A DNA stretch of 64,000 bases. Origin: Neonectria sp. B-13. Taxonomy: Eukaryota > Ascomycota > Sordariomycetes > Hypocreales > Nectriaceae. Numbering within the stretch: position 1 is the first letter of the stretch; each line of letters begins with the position of its first letter. The stretch is taken from assembly GCA_002682825.1 (NCBI GenBank), contig NOKP01000024.1, positions 496,001 through 560,000 on the forward strand. Direction: 5' to 3'. This document shows positions 44,555 through 54,322 of the stretch, piece by piece. The position numbers and the translations under genes were made by a program. The notes beneath the pieces were generated by a model that saw only the letters and a program-made list of their open reading frames with translations, was not told the DNA's origin and did no database searches.

Positions 44555-45874
44555 ATGAAACTTTCCTTTTACACCCGCCCTCTTTTGGCTGCGTTGATAC
44601 TTTGTCGTCAAGCAGCTGGGGCCAACAGCACCGACAACGAGCCAACACTGCCGTTGAGCACCGATTCCGCGTTCAACTTTAATTTTCTCATTGCGCTTAG
44701 CGACGCCCTTACGGGAGGGGCGGATATCGCTCCTGTCCTGGCCGCTGCTAAAGACCTCAAAGCCGGGGACATGGCTTCTTTTAGCGAGCGGTTCTACAAG
44801 CTCGCCAACTACACCAAGGCCCAGGCTGAAAGCCCACATAACGCTGGCGACCCTATCAATGTTCGAGACACTTGGTTCTCTGCCTCGCAGTATTTCCGTC
44901 GAACCGACTTCTACCTCCATGGCAACTGGAGCAACCCGCTTATAAATAGCCTATGGACAGAGCAAACCGCAGCATTCAACAAAGCCATAGCTGCCTTACC
45001 TATTCCTGGTCAGCGCGTTCGTATTCCAGCTAAGGAGGGCAAATTCACCATTGAGGCTATCTGGTACGCCGCATCTAAGAGTCAAGACCGCAAACTGCCA
45101 ACGTTAGTTATTGGGAATGGCTTCGACGCTGCGCAAGAGGATTCCTACCACTACTTCGTGGCGTCAGCCCTAGCTCGAGGGTGGAATTGTATAACTTATG
45201 AAGGCCCAGGCCATCCTACTATGCGTCGAGAGCAGAATATCGGGTTTATTCCGGAGTGGGAGCATGTTGTTACCCCTGTGGTAGACTATATTCTTTTGGA
45301 AAAGTCGGACATTGTGGATAAGGACCGGCTTGTACTTGTCGGTAACTCTTGGGGCGGCTTCCTGGCTGCCCGTGCAGCAGCATTTGAGACCCGACTTTCC
45401 GCGGCGATTCTCATCGACGGCGTCTGGGACACTTATGCTGGGTTCTCAACAATGCTGCCCCCTGAGCTGATGGCCATGTACGAGGCTGGCAACTACACAC
45501 AATTCGACCAGGAGGTCCTTTCGCAACGCGAAGCCGGGAAACTCTCTACCAACTCCGCCTGGGCCTTAGATTATGGCCTGTGGGCGTTCCACACGCACCT
45601 GCCCTCTGGCCTTTTCAACCAAAGCAAGCAGTATGGACTGAAAGATGTCGTGGATAAGATTAATATGCCCGTTTTTGTTGGCGATGCTGAGTTTGAGCCC
45701 ACTTGGATAGGGCAGCCGAAGCAGGTGGCAGATGCTCTAGGCGATAAGGCTACTCTGCATCGTTTCACTGGGGCTGCTGGCTATCATTGCCAAACTGGTG
45801 CTTACCAAGAGCTGACGAGGACCATGTTTGCCTGGCTGAATAAGACTCTGGGCAAAATGGAAGAGAAATCCTGA
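44555..45874 (+). CDS. Secreted alpha/beta hydrolase
   Basis: A single-exon, 439-aa serine hydrolase with a signal peptide (LLAALILCRQAAGA) and several N-glycosylation sites, so it is probably extracellular. The order resembles fungal relatives of 2,6-dihydroxypseudooxynicotine hydrolase and FrsA-type esterases: a helical N-terminal domain, then the alpha/beta core. The core shows PTLVIGNGFDAAQEDSYHY for the oxyanion region and VLVGNSWGGFLA for the nucleophile elbow, with Ser265. VFVGDAEFEPTW gives the likely acid Asp377, and GAAGYHCQTGA gives His411, completing a plausible triad. The bond cleaved (C-C or ester) cannot be told. It is divergent from the DUF3468-type regulator and shares its promoter region. 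Confidence 0.9.
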   Translation: MKLSFYTRPLLAALILCRQAAGANSTDNEPTLPLSTDSAFNFNFLIALSDALTGGADIAPVLAAAKDLKAGDMASFSERFYKLANYTKAQAESPHNAGDPINVRDTWFSASQYFRRTDFYLHGNWSNPLINSLWTEQTAAFNKAIAALPIPGQRVRIPAKEGKFTIEAIWYAASKSQDRKLPTLVIGNGFDAAQEDSYHYFVASALARGWNCITYEGPGHPTMRREQNIGFIPEWEHVVTPVVDYILLEKSDIVDKDRLVLVGNSWGGFLAARAAAFETRLSAAILIDGVWDTYAGFSTMLPPELMAMYEAGNYTQFDQEVLSQREAGKLSTNSAWALDYGLWAFHTHLPSGLFNQSKQYGLKDVVDKINMPVFVGDAEFEPTWIGQPKQVADALGDKATLHRFTGAAGYHCQTGAYQELTRTMFAWLNKTLGKMEEKS

Positions 45875-46050
45875 GATTATTGACCACGGTGAGGAATAAC
45901 AGGCAGTCTGGCCTCGGGCCGTGGCTGTTAAAGGATGAACGCTCAAAAGTCAGGACAGGGTGTTCTGTTTTGCCGTCTAATTGCGAATAATGCTTCGTGT
46001 ACTCCTTAGTTATCCATTTATTATCTTTATGTCTACGAGTCTTCTTCTCC

Positions 46051-47496
46051 CTATTGCATAGCCATAAAGTCCCCAGACACAAGGACTGGGATGAAATGCC
46101 TTGAGACACCTGCCTCCTCCGCTTTGCCAAGCTCCGTCGGATGCAGATTTGTTGCCCACGAAGCGGCTTCCCAGCCCTCACTGAAGCTGTCAACGTCCCT
46201 TGTAATCTTATGGCGAACGTATTTGCCATCCATATCGGCTCCCTCGTAGAAAACCCAAATATGGCCATTCGCAATAATTACGTAAGGCTGGCAGCCCTCG
46301 GCTCCCAGAGGAAGGAACTCATCGCGCGGTTCCTTGCAGCCGTGTTCTGGGCTTGGTTCTGGATCTGAGTCTTGGGGATATGATGGCCGATTGGATAAGA
46401 GCGACCATCTCGAGCGCATGTTCGTAATTGGAGCGTAAGTCGATGGACGCGCTTCCTCAGTCTTTGCAGGAAGGCATGGAATTTTGTCGACAAAATCTGT
46501 GAAGAATCCCGACCCAGCATATTTAATCCGGGCATAATGCAACGCTCCTTTATCGAAATAAAAGATCAAAAGATACGTCGTGCGATCAACCTCCACCACT
46601 AGGGGGGCCACGTTTGAAACTTGGATGGGAATCTCGAAAGTCTGCACTTGCCAACGAAGCCCTCGATCCTCGTTGGGTTCGCTCATGGTAGAAGCTTCAG
46701 AGAAGGCCATTTGCTCGTTCAACATATGAAGCGACAGCGAATTCATGGTTTTGTCTCTATTTTGGCACAGGGTTACGATGAGAAGGTATTGCTCTCGGCG
46801 ACCCACGGAGCAAACATGGACCGGGATGTTTGACATCGAGGGCGGCCAGAAGCCCAGATCCGAGGTCCCTGTTTTTGCCACAGTGCGGATAGTCTGCTCA
46901 TGAGCTCGGTAAGCCTCATTTATGCTGAGTGGTGAGAACGAATGCCGGCTGAGCTTTTTTGTGCGGTACTTGATATCCACAGTACCATCGCTATTGTTCA
47001 TGGCAATGACAGTCATGAGCTCAGCACTGGCATGGCGGTCCCCCGAGTCATTCAAGACGTCAGACCTGATAGCTCCAGCCGGTGATAAAAACTTTGCGTC
47101 ACGAAGTCCTACCGGGGCTCCGTTGAACAGGCTCTCCATGGCTTGCATTTGAGTGAGGCGGATGCCAGGGCCCCACCGAATGAACTCAACGTCGACATTT
47201 CCACTGACTGCCAAGTTTTGCATCATGATCGAACTTGAGCGATTGTCGTATGCCAGAAGAGGGGGCAGATCAACCCGCGATCCGCGAGAATCTGTCTGGG
47301 TGGGCCTGGGCCCCAATTCATCGATCCTGTCCGGGACCGCAGCAGGAATTGGAAGAGATTGTTGCGGTTGGCTGTCGGCGGGACAATCCAGAGTCCAGAA
47401 TTGGAGGTGCGGAGCCGGCGTCTGCGGGCTGCTCTTCCACTCGAGAAGGACGATGATTTTGGAAGGCTCCGAATACTTGGAACTGAACCGACCCAT
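46051..47496 (-). CDS. Uncharacterised 481-aa protein, probably beta-rich
   Basis: A single-exon open frame of 481 residues from the ATG at 47496. I do not recognise the family. The sequence has many alternating hydrophobic strands and aromatic motifs (HLQFWTLDCPAD, VDVEFIRWGPG, YVIIANGHIWVFYEGADMDG, YVRHKITRDVDSFSEGWEAA), suggesting a beta-propeller or lectin-like fold. No signal peptide or membrane segment is seen at this start. It ends 176 bases from the stop of the alpha/beta hydrolase (convergent). Length and codon structure make it a likely real gene. Whether an upstream exon exists is open. Confidence 0.7.
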   Translation of the reverse strand: MGRFSSKYSEPSKIIVLLEWKSSPQTPAPHLQFWTLDCPADSQPQQSLPIPAAVPDRIDELGPRPTQTDSRGSRVDLPPLLAYDNRSSSIMMQNLAVSGNVDVEFIRWGPGIRLTQMQAMESLFNGAPVGLRDAKFLSPAGAIRSDVLNDSGDRHASAELMTVIAMNNSDGTVDIKYRTKKLSRHSFSPLSINEAYRAHEQTIRTVAKTGTSDLGFWPPSMSNIPVHVCSVGRREQYLLIVTLCQNRDKTMNSLSLHMLNEQMAFSEASTMSEPNEDRGLRWQVQTFEIPIQVSNVAPLVVEVDRTTYLLIFYFDKGALHYARIKYAGSGFFTDFVDKIPCLPAKTEEARPSTYAPITNMRSRWSLLSNRPSYPQDSDPEPSPEHGCKEPRDEFLPLGAEGCQPYVIIANGHIWVFYEGADMDGKYVRHKITRDVDSFSEGWEAASWATNLHPTELGKAEEAGVSRHFIPVLVSGDFMAMQ

Positions 47497-48263
47497 TTTG
47501 TGACTGGCCTCGTTAAACCTGGTGGGTGGTACGGTCGACGGGTCAGAATGAGAAAGAAAGTGGCTACAACTGTTTCCGGTAGTAATATGTAAAAAAAAAC
47601 TAAGAAAAACAAAGTACGCGAGTTAGAATTATCTTGATGAAATAATCAGACTAAGCGAGCAGGCAACAGTCCAAGATTTGTCAGCAGCGCGGTTTTACTG
47701 GTGCCTAGCGTAACGTACTGCTGGACGAGGTGTCAGTGTCGAGGTGTCTTGAGTATATGACCACCAAGTTGACGATACGTGTTCGTCACATGCTCGAAAA
47801 TTCTGTTGACGTTAGTAGGCAAAGAGGCTAAACAATGGGGACGATGGAGGCGGCAGCACTTTAACAGAAACTTTTCGTTGACGTCAAGCGCACAGCAGCA
47901 ATACATGTCAATTTCATGGTAAACAACTGAAGCGAGAGCAAGGAACAAGGAGGCTAAGATGATTAAGTTTACGTACGTCCTATTCTTAGCCTTTTCAAAG
48001 TTTCGGATCCGAGTTGTAAGAAATTGATTGCAACGGGCAATACGAGAGCACCACAGTGAAACTTGCGGGGCGTTCTCGTATCTCGAGCTTGGCGACTCGA
48101 CTCGAAACAGCTAATTTTGGTCCCTAGTCGACCGTTCATTGATTAAGATGATAAGATTAATGCGACCCGCTGCAGAAAAAACCGTCGGGCAATATAAGTT
48201 CACCGTAGTGCCCGACCTCACAGCCCGACTGTAATCACAGCGTTTTAGAGCGAGCCCTTCACC
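47497..48263. promoter_or_regulatory. Divergent promoter region of the unknown protein and the protease
   Basis: 767 bases with no gene seen. A TATAAG at about 48194 lies 70 bases before the protease ATG. The region just right of 47570 has a run of A residues on the plus strand, which would be a pyrimidine-rich stretch before the unknown gene. Confidence 0.4.
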
Positions 48264-49514
48264 ATGTCAATCATGATAGGTTTACTTTCATTGCTTTTAC
48301 CGGTAGCGGTAGACGCTCATGCATCTTTGCCACGCTCGATCAACGAGACTTTTCCGACAAACGGCACAATGCCACCCGACAATACCACGTGGGTTCCCTC
48401 ATGCAAGCTGCCAGCCGATTATAGTGCGTACCTCAGCGTCGGCTTTGGCTATCCTGGGGATTGTGTCGCGGGCAACGGCACGCTTCGGGGCTTCATGATA
48501 TTTGTGGACTTCTCCGACGCCGAGGCTCCCAAGGATGAATCGCCCAAGGAACTTCGTGACTTTCTCGTGCCCGAGGCAGCCGAGTGGTTCAAATCATCCA
48601 GTTATGGAGCCCTTGATCTTGACATCGCCGCCGATGTATCGACCTTTTACCGCATGCCAGCGCCTGCGTCCTCATACGGGTGGGACAACGGTCTGACCTG
48701 GGAGCAGCACCAGGCTTATATCCAGGATGCTCTCGACATGTACACGGACAATGGCACCAGACCTGCACCCCCAGAGACTGATATTCTCTATGTGGTGCCG
48801 ACTCGAAACGCGAGTAGCTTCATGGCTCGCTCCCTTGCGTTTAACTCGCGCGCCCATACACGACAAGGCAGCTATGTGGCCAGAAAAGCCATTACCTTCG
48901 GCACCGACCCCTTCTCAAGTTGGGGCTTTAAGGCTCTCAATCATGAAACCGGCCATGCCATGTGCTTGCCTGACTATTATCCTCTAGCAGGAGACCTATG
49001 GACTGGATATTATGTGGGTGGCTATAGCGCTATGGGTAATATTGGTGGCGTGGCTCCGGATTTCTTTGCGTGGGATAAGTGGCGTCTAGGCTGGCTGGAT
49101 GATGATGCTGTGGACTGTGTTTTGGAACGTGGGGTGACCGATCATATCCTTACACCTCTCGAAATCATCGGCGGAACCAAAGCTGTGGTCATTGCCGCGA
49201 ACAAGACTTCGGCTGTGGTAGCAGAAGTCCGCGTTGCCGAGGGCCTAGATACCCGGGTGTGTGCCCCAGGCGTCTTGCTCTATACGGTTGATGCAACTAT
49301 CTCAACTGGCAGTGGTCCCATACGCATCCTGGATGCCAAACCCAGTTCCGGTGGCTGCGGGGTGGATAACTACGATGAGCTCAACGACGGAACTTTGAGT
49401 CTGGAAAGTGGATTAAGTTCATACGACGTGCCTGAATGGAATCTCAAAGTCACGTTGGTGGAGCAAAAGGGAGATACCTATAAAGTTCGTGTAGAGTATT
49501 TACAGTCAGACTAG
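48264..49514 (+). CDS. Secreted M6-like metalloprotease
   Basis: A zinc metalloprotease of the M6 (immune inhibitor A-like) group, secreted: a signal peptide (MIGLLSLLLPVAVDA) and many N-glycosylation sites. Single exon, 416 residues from the ATG at 48264. Early motif LRGFMIFVDFSDAEAP matches the family start, followed by SSYGALDLDIAADVSTFYRM. The zinc site is NHETGHAMCLPDYY, an HExxH with His227, Glu228 and His231; the downstream Asp-Tyr-Tyr and GGYSAMGNIGG continue the M6 pattern. DFFAWDKWRLGWL is also typical. No C-terminal carbohydrate-binding module is present. Bacterial M6 enzymes attack host proteins; the fungal role is not known. Confidence 0.88.
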   Translation: MSIMIGLLSLLLPVAVDAHASLPRSINETFPTNGTMPPDNTTWVPSCKLPADYSAYLSVGFGYPGDCVAGNGTLRGFMIFVDFSDAEAPKDESPKELRDFLVPEAAEWFKSSSYGALDLDIAADVSTFYRMPAPASSYGWDNGLTWEQHQAYIQDALDMYTDNGTRPAPPETDILYVVPTRNASSFMARSLAFNSRAHTRQGSYVARKAITFGTDPFSSWGFKALNHETGHAMCLPDYYPLAGDLWTGYYVGGYSAMGNIGGVAPDFFAWDKWRLGWLDDDAVDCVLERGVTDHILTPLEIIGGTKAVVIAANKTSAVVAEVRVAEGLDTRVCAPGVLLYTVDATISTGSGPIRILDAKPSSGGCGVDNYDELNDGTLSLESGLSSYDVPEWNLKVTLVEQKGDTYKVRVEYLQSD

Positions 49515-50817
49515 AAACTAGAGTCAGGGACTTGCGAGTCTAGAGCAGCTTCGGTCACTTTATAGATATTCACGTCGATCCTGGGCATAATTTAGTTGTT
49601 GAATTTATATTAGTTGATACTATATCTGAAGAACTGAAAGGGCACCTTAATTTCATTCTCTCTTTGTCTTCTGGTTTTTCGGAACGCTTGCGAACCAGTA
49701 AAAAAAATGCCATGACGACATTGAAAGTACAATAGACAAACAATGAATAGCGGTCCTTCAGTCTGACTTATCTGGGACACTCAGAACTGGCGAGGACATT
49801 CCTACTATCCGGTTATCAGTCAACACCGCACGCCGCGTCATGGATCTTGCTAGACTCAGCTTAGAGAAATATCCGAGCCCGGCAACCGCGTCCAATGTTT
49901 TTGACGCATTCCACTGCTAGGTCGCATACAGCAGCTTAGCCAAACATCTTTTTAGGAACGACTCCCGAGAGCCTGGTTCCATCGCAGCGACGGATATGGA
50001 GTTATTTGAGCAGGTTGCTCAGACAATTAGCTCTATATCTAAAATGAACGAAGATCTTATGCCCCTGGTACGTGCGCTCCATTAGCTAAATACAGGCATC
50101 CATAGTGTGGTGTGTGGTGAAAATGGTACAAAGGAAGTGTAAGAGGTTACGGTGCGCTTGAGTAGGGATACATTTGGTGACTTGATGGAGTACACCTGGG
50201 GCGTAAGACCCGGTCTTTTATGAATAGCAGGCTCTACGGCAGATATGCCACAATCCGGCAAATACATTTTGAGCTAAACTATTTAGATGTGCACGAGCGG
50301 GGTCGAAAAAGCCGAGGAAAAAGGGGTCCATCTGAGGTATCTCGGTATAGCCATTCCATACAGAGACCCCAGCCCTTGACGGGAAGCTAGAAAAGTCCAA
50401 TGACGATCTGAATACGCAGAGCTGTATTGTAAAACAAAGGTGTTTGTAAAAGTGAGAAGTGTAATGGTCGGGATGGATTTAAGGGATAAACCGTCGAGGA
50501 CAAATGACTCAATGTCTAACGAACGGACACCAGATAAGTGTGCTTTTTAAATTTTAATAGGTGACGTAGACGTGATTGCTTTCAATCGATCGAAGCTTTG
50601 CCCGCTTTGGAAGCCTTCACAAAGTCATATCGTAACCAATATCCATCAGTCTCAATAAACTACCAGCTTCAACTCGTTCACATGAATCCTTACTTGAATC
50701 CACCTCCACTTCATCACAGCCGCGCAACCGCCATAGATGCCATAACATTCCCCACGCAAATTATGAGGCACCTGGTACGCCACACTCCACTAGAAGGTGC
50801 AATGAATTGTTATCAGT
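49515..50817. other. Intergenic region with a regulator-like remnant
   Basis: 1.3 kb. A coding remnant at 49771-50085 is listed separately. A minus-strand open stretch at 50218-50400 has protein-like composition (NGYTEIPQMDPFFLGFFDP) but no ATG and no known match. Otherwise nothing is seen. Confidence 0.4.
49771..50085 (+). pseudogene. C-terminal remnant of a fungal regulator-like gene
   Basis: The frame reads SGTLRTGEDIPTIRLSVNTA, RRVMDLARLSLEKYP and ATASNVFDAFHC. It then meets TAG (49918-49920) and goes on VAYSSLAKHLFRNDS and MELFEQVAQTISSISKMNED to a TAG at 50083. The helical pattern resembles the C-terminal end of the middle homology region of Zn2Cys6 regulators, where an amino acid such as Tyr or Gln would stand at the TAG. 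No zinc finger or upstream exon is seen. The family call is tentative; the loss of function is clear. Confidence 0.45.
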
Positions 50818-51738
50818 CTACTCACGTCTACGCCAGTTATCAGAGGCGAAAGGCGAGCCACCGGAGCTAGTTCCCGTGCGTGAGTAGCTCTGGGCATACT
50901 CTTGAGTCGAATTAGGATTTTCGGAACGGTTACCAGAAGAGCGAGACGGCCATAAGCCATTGTCCCTGCGTTGTGGCCTTGCGATCGAGGCACTCAGTGG
51001 ACCCCAAGCAGTCTCTTTGCCATTCAAGGTCATCACTGCGGCAGCCGCGTCTTCCTCAGTTGCAAAGTCGACAAAGCAATAGTGATGGTTTCCTGGTTTC
51101 TCCATCGTGCTTTCATGAGGCGTGATACGCTTACCGATGGCCGCCCTGAGTGGTAAAGAGCGTCAGATCGAGTTCTACATCTACAAGCATCTTAAGCTCT
51201 TGACTTACGGGTTAAGGCCTTCTAGAAGCTCTTGGACCTCCTGTTGGTTGCTTTCCTGATTCAACATCTTGGGCAGCCCTCCAACATAGACCCGTTTGGC
51301 TGGGTGCTTAGAAACGTCGTCAAAGTGCTCCGATGCTCTCTCTGGGCCCTGACGAGGCTCATTCCGCGTATCTTGGCGACTGTTTCCACTACCTTTCCAG
51401 TTACCCCAACGTTGGAAACTTGGTCCCGCTTGGCTGGATCCTGGGCCATCCCGTCGTTGCTTCGGATGACATGGCCCGACCTTCATTGGATGGCCTCGGA
51501 TACTACCCCGTAGTGATGCGAGAGCATCTTCAGCATTGTCACGCGTCTTGAAGTCAATGAAGCAGTATCCAGGGTTCCTGGAGCTGACTGGGTCGATTGA
51601 GATGTGGATGTGTTCGAATTCACCAAATCCGCTCGTCTGGAGCATCGACTCGATCTCCCCAGGTTGCACAGCATAGAGAAGATTTCCAAGGTAAATCCGT
51701 CTCCCTTCAGAAATGGCGAGTGGCTGATCAGTAGACAT
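50818..51738 (-). CDS. RNA-binding protein with two RRM domains
   Basis: Two exons (51738-51209, 51145-50818) join in frame to 285 residues. The first ATG considered is at 51738 (MSTDQPLAIS); an in-frame ATG at 51783 would add 15 residues. RRM1 spans about residues 12-85, with RNP2 IYLGNL and RNP1 NPGYCFIDF. A Gly/Ser/Arg/Gln-rich linker follows. RRM2 has RNP2 VYVGGL and RNP1 HHYCFVDF, split by the intron. The C-terminal tail is Asn/Ser/Arg-rich and low in complexity. This layout fits a nuclear or cytoplasmic single-strand RNA-binding factor; the target is unknown. A GTGAG at the stop codon could allow another exon. It is divergent from the beta-tubulin gene. Confidence 0.85.
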
Positions 51739-52046
51739 TTCGGTTGAGAACTTGGCACAGTCGTGAGTTTGTAAAGTTTGCATTTGTGTACATTCCAAGC
51801 ATGTGTAGCCTCGACGGGATGGCAGAACTAGAAGCACGGATATACTAATAGCCGATGCAACACCCCCGCTTTCTACTAAGGTAACCAGGAATGGTGCCAC
51901 GGCTAAAAAGCTAGCTTCTTTGTGACCTTTTTCATACTCAAGAATTCATTCGCGAATTGAAAACGAATCCTTCATTGTGGTCCAGGATTTTAATCTTCAT
52001 ACTATTTGTGTCACATTCCGTACACCAAGAGCACCTCTTTGGCGTT
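51739..52046. promoter_or_regulatory. 308-bp divergent promoter (RRM protein / beta-tubulin)
   Basis: The short space between two opposite ATGs must carry both promoters. No TATA box was identified. Open frame without ATG extends from the RRM gene to about 51900 and is judged to be leader. Confidence 0.4.
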
Positions 52047-53830
52047 ATGCGAGAAATTGTAAGTTTGTAGTCAGACCTATGTGATTTTAACACATCAGTT
52101 CGGCCATCGTCTGAATTTCTGCGAGACGATGCTTGAGACGGGACTTCACTCATCACAGACCGTGTTATAGATTAACCTCCACACCGGCCAGTGTGTTAGT
52201 AGCACTGTCACCTGCATTGGATAAGTGCTTGCCTGACATTGTACCCAGGGCATCCAAGTCGGAGCTGCATTTTGGTATGTTGATCAACTGCATGGCACAA
52301 TCGATACAGGCACAAGAAAAAAGAAAACCAAATTCCAAATACTATGTCTGACAATACGCAAAGGGAAACTATTCATGCTGAACACGGACTCGATCCCAAC
52401 GGGGTGTAGGTTCATTCTCAGCTCAGTGTTGGATCCATGTCCATGTTAAAATCCCGCTTAGTTATACCGGCACGTCCGAGGTTCAATCTGATCGCCTAGG
52501 CGTCTACTTCAATGAGGTATCTAAGAGCACCCTGCCATCTCTACAACCTACATGTCTAAACGTACCAATATCCCAGGTTGCCGACCACAAGTATGTCCCC
52601 CGCGCCGTCCTAGTCGACTTGGAGCCAGGTACCGTGGATGCAGTCCTTGCAAGTTCTCTCGGCCAGCTGTTCCGTCACGAGAATTTAGTCCTTGGTCAAT
52701 TCAGTGCTAGCAACCCTTGGATTCGGGGGCACTTCATGGAGGGTTCAGAGCTTATTGACCATGCTCTGGAAGTTGTTCGTCACGAAGCCGAGGGATGTGA
52801 TTCCCTGCAGGGTTTTCAACTCACTCATTCACTTGGGGGCAGCACTGGGGGTGGTATGGGCACTCTTCTTGTATCGAAGATTCGTGAAGAGTTCCCCGAT
52901 TGTATGATGGCAACATTCTCTATCTTTCCTTCTGCAAGGATTTCCGAGGCCGTTGTCGAGCCTTATAACGCTATTCTCGCACTGCATCAACTTGTTGAAA
53001 GTTCCGATGAAACTTTCAGTATCGACAACGAGGCTCTATATGACATTTGCAAGCGAACACTCAAGCTACCTAATCCGTCCTATGGCGACCTAAACCAGCT
53101 GGCCTCCGCAGCCATGTCCGGTCTGACAACTTGCCTTCGATTTCCGGGCCAATTGAACTCTGATCTTCGAAAACTGGCAGTCAACATGATTCCCTTTCCC
53201 CGGTTACATTTTCTCTCGGTTGGATTTGCCCCCCTCACAAGCCAAGAAGCTCATGTCGGTCAATCCATCAGTACCCCGGAGTTGACTCGACAACTCTTCA
53301 ATCAGAATAATGTCATGTCCGCATCGGACCTTCGGAACGGTCGATTCCTCACGTGCTCGGCTATTTTGTAAGTTAACCTGGAGCCCCCAGAGAAAAAATA
53401 CAATTAACGTCTTGTAAGTCGTGGAAAAGTGGAAATGAAGGAGGTGGAGAACCAAATGCGCGACATTCGGGATAAATCCTCGTCACATTTTGTCGAATGG
53501 GTTCCTGAAAATACACAAACTGCGCTCTGTTTGGTTCCCTCGCGTGGCCATTCGACATCGTCGACCTTTGTGGGTAATTCTACAGCCGTCCATGAGGTTT
53601 TTAAACGCATCAGGGATCAATTTTCTCGTATGTTTCGACGTAAGGCATTCCTCTATTGGTATACAAACGAGGGAATGGATGAAATGGACTTTACTGAGGC
53701 TGAGTCAAACATCAATGACCTCATTGCCGAGTATCAGCAATATCAGGAGGGTAGTATGAATGAAGGGGAGTGGGAGGATGATGGAGAAGCGCATGGTGAT
53801 GCTGAAGAGCATACAGCCCTCACTTCTTGA
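52047..53830 (+). CDS. Divergent beta-tubulin paralogue
   Basis: Seven exons (52047-52058, 52171-52194, 52249-52274, 52364-52405, 52462-52516, 52577-53367, 53419-53830) join in frame to 453 residues. The start [21 protein letters not shown] and VYFNE fall in the usual beta-tubulin exon pattern. The gene is therefore complete, yet many normally fixed residues differ. The GTP-binding signature GGGTGAG is here GGSTGGG (residues 140-146), with Ser142 and Gly145. [16 protein letters not shown] keeps Glu198 and Phe200, and Phe167 is also present; these are the positions known for benzimidazole resistance changes. The acidic C-terminal tail ([17 protein letters not shown]) is long and includes His residues. 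It is probably not the main housekeeping beta-tubulin; a stage-specific or accessory role is likely. Confidence 0.9.
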
Positions 53831-54322
53831 CATCGTCAAGAGCAAATCCCGGCTGTTCTTCTCTGCTTTCTGAAGTCGCTGGACTCAATCGTATGCTGCG
53901 CCTGGGAAAGTTTGCTATGATGTTGCAAAAGTTCATTGTTTTACCAAGGAATGATACAGGACTCGGTTGAACCTAATGATGCTATACGATGCCTGCTTGG
54001 GGAGAAAAACGAGGTTGAGGCGGTTAATTTGGTCTCATACAGACAGTCTCGACTCAGCTTTATGTTAAGATTATATACGGTATACGGTCTGTCGCCTTGA
54101 CGTTTTTATGGAGAATGCTGGGCCGATGGATATCATGGCAGCCCTAGCTGCTTATGCGGCCGTTCTAGCAGTCTTCTTGGGAGCGGATAATTTCTAGAAT
54201 GTGACTCATTTGTTTCTCCTTCCTAAGTCTTCAAAGAAATCATCCAAGCTCAGATAAAAGAAGCATAATATTTGAAATTTTTGATGTTATAGCTGAGGTA
54301 ACTTAATTTGGGAGAAACATCC
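53831..54322. other. Convergent intergenic region
   Basis: About 490 bases between the stop codons of the beta-tubulin and aquaglyceroporin genes; it holds their 3' flanks. No gene seen. Confidence 0.5.

Noticed and set aside
47223..47612. Hydrophobic N-terminus (MFFLVFFYILL) as an alternative gene or first exon of the 481-aa protein
   Set aside because: It is in another frame from the 481-aa ORF, overlaps it, and no splice junction joining the two was evident.
40339..49514. A classical secondary-metabolite cluster
   Set aside because: No polyketide synthase, NRPS, terpene cyclase or prenyltransferase backbone gene is present in the window, so only a looser accessory cluster is claimed.
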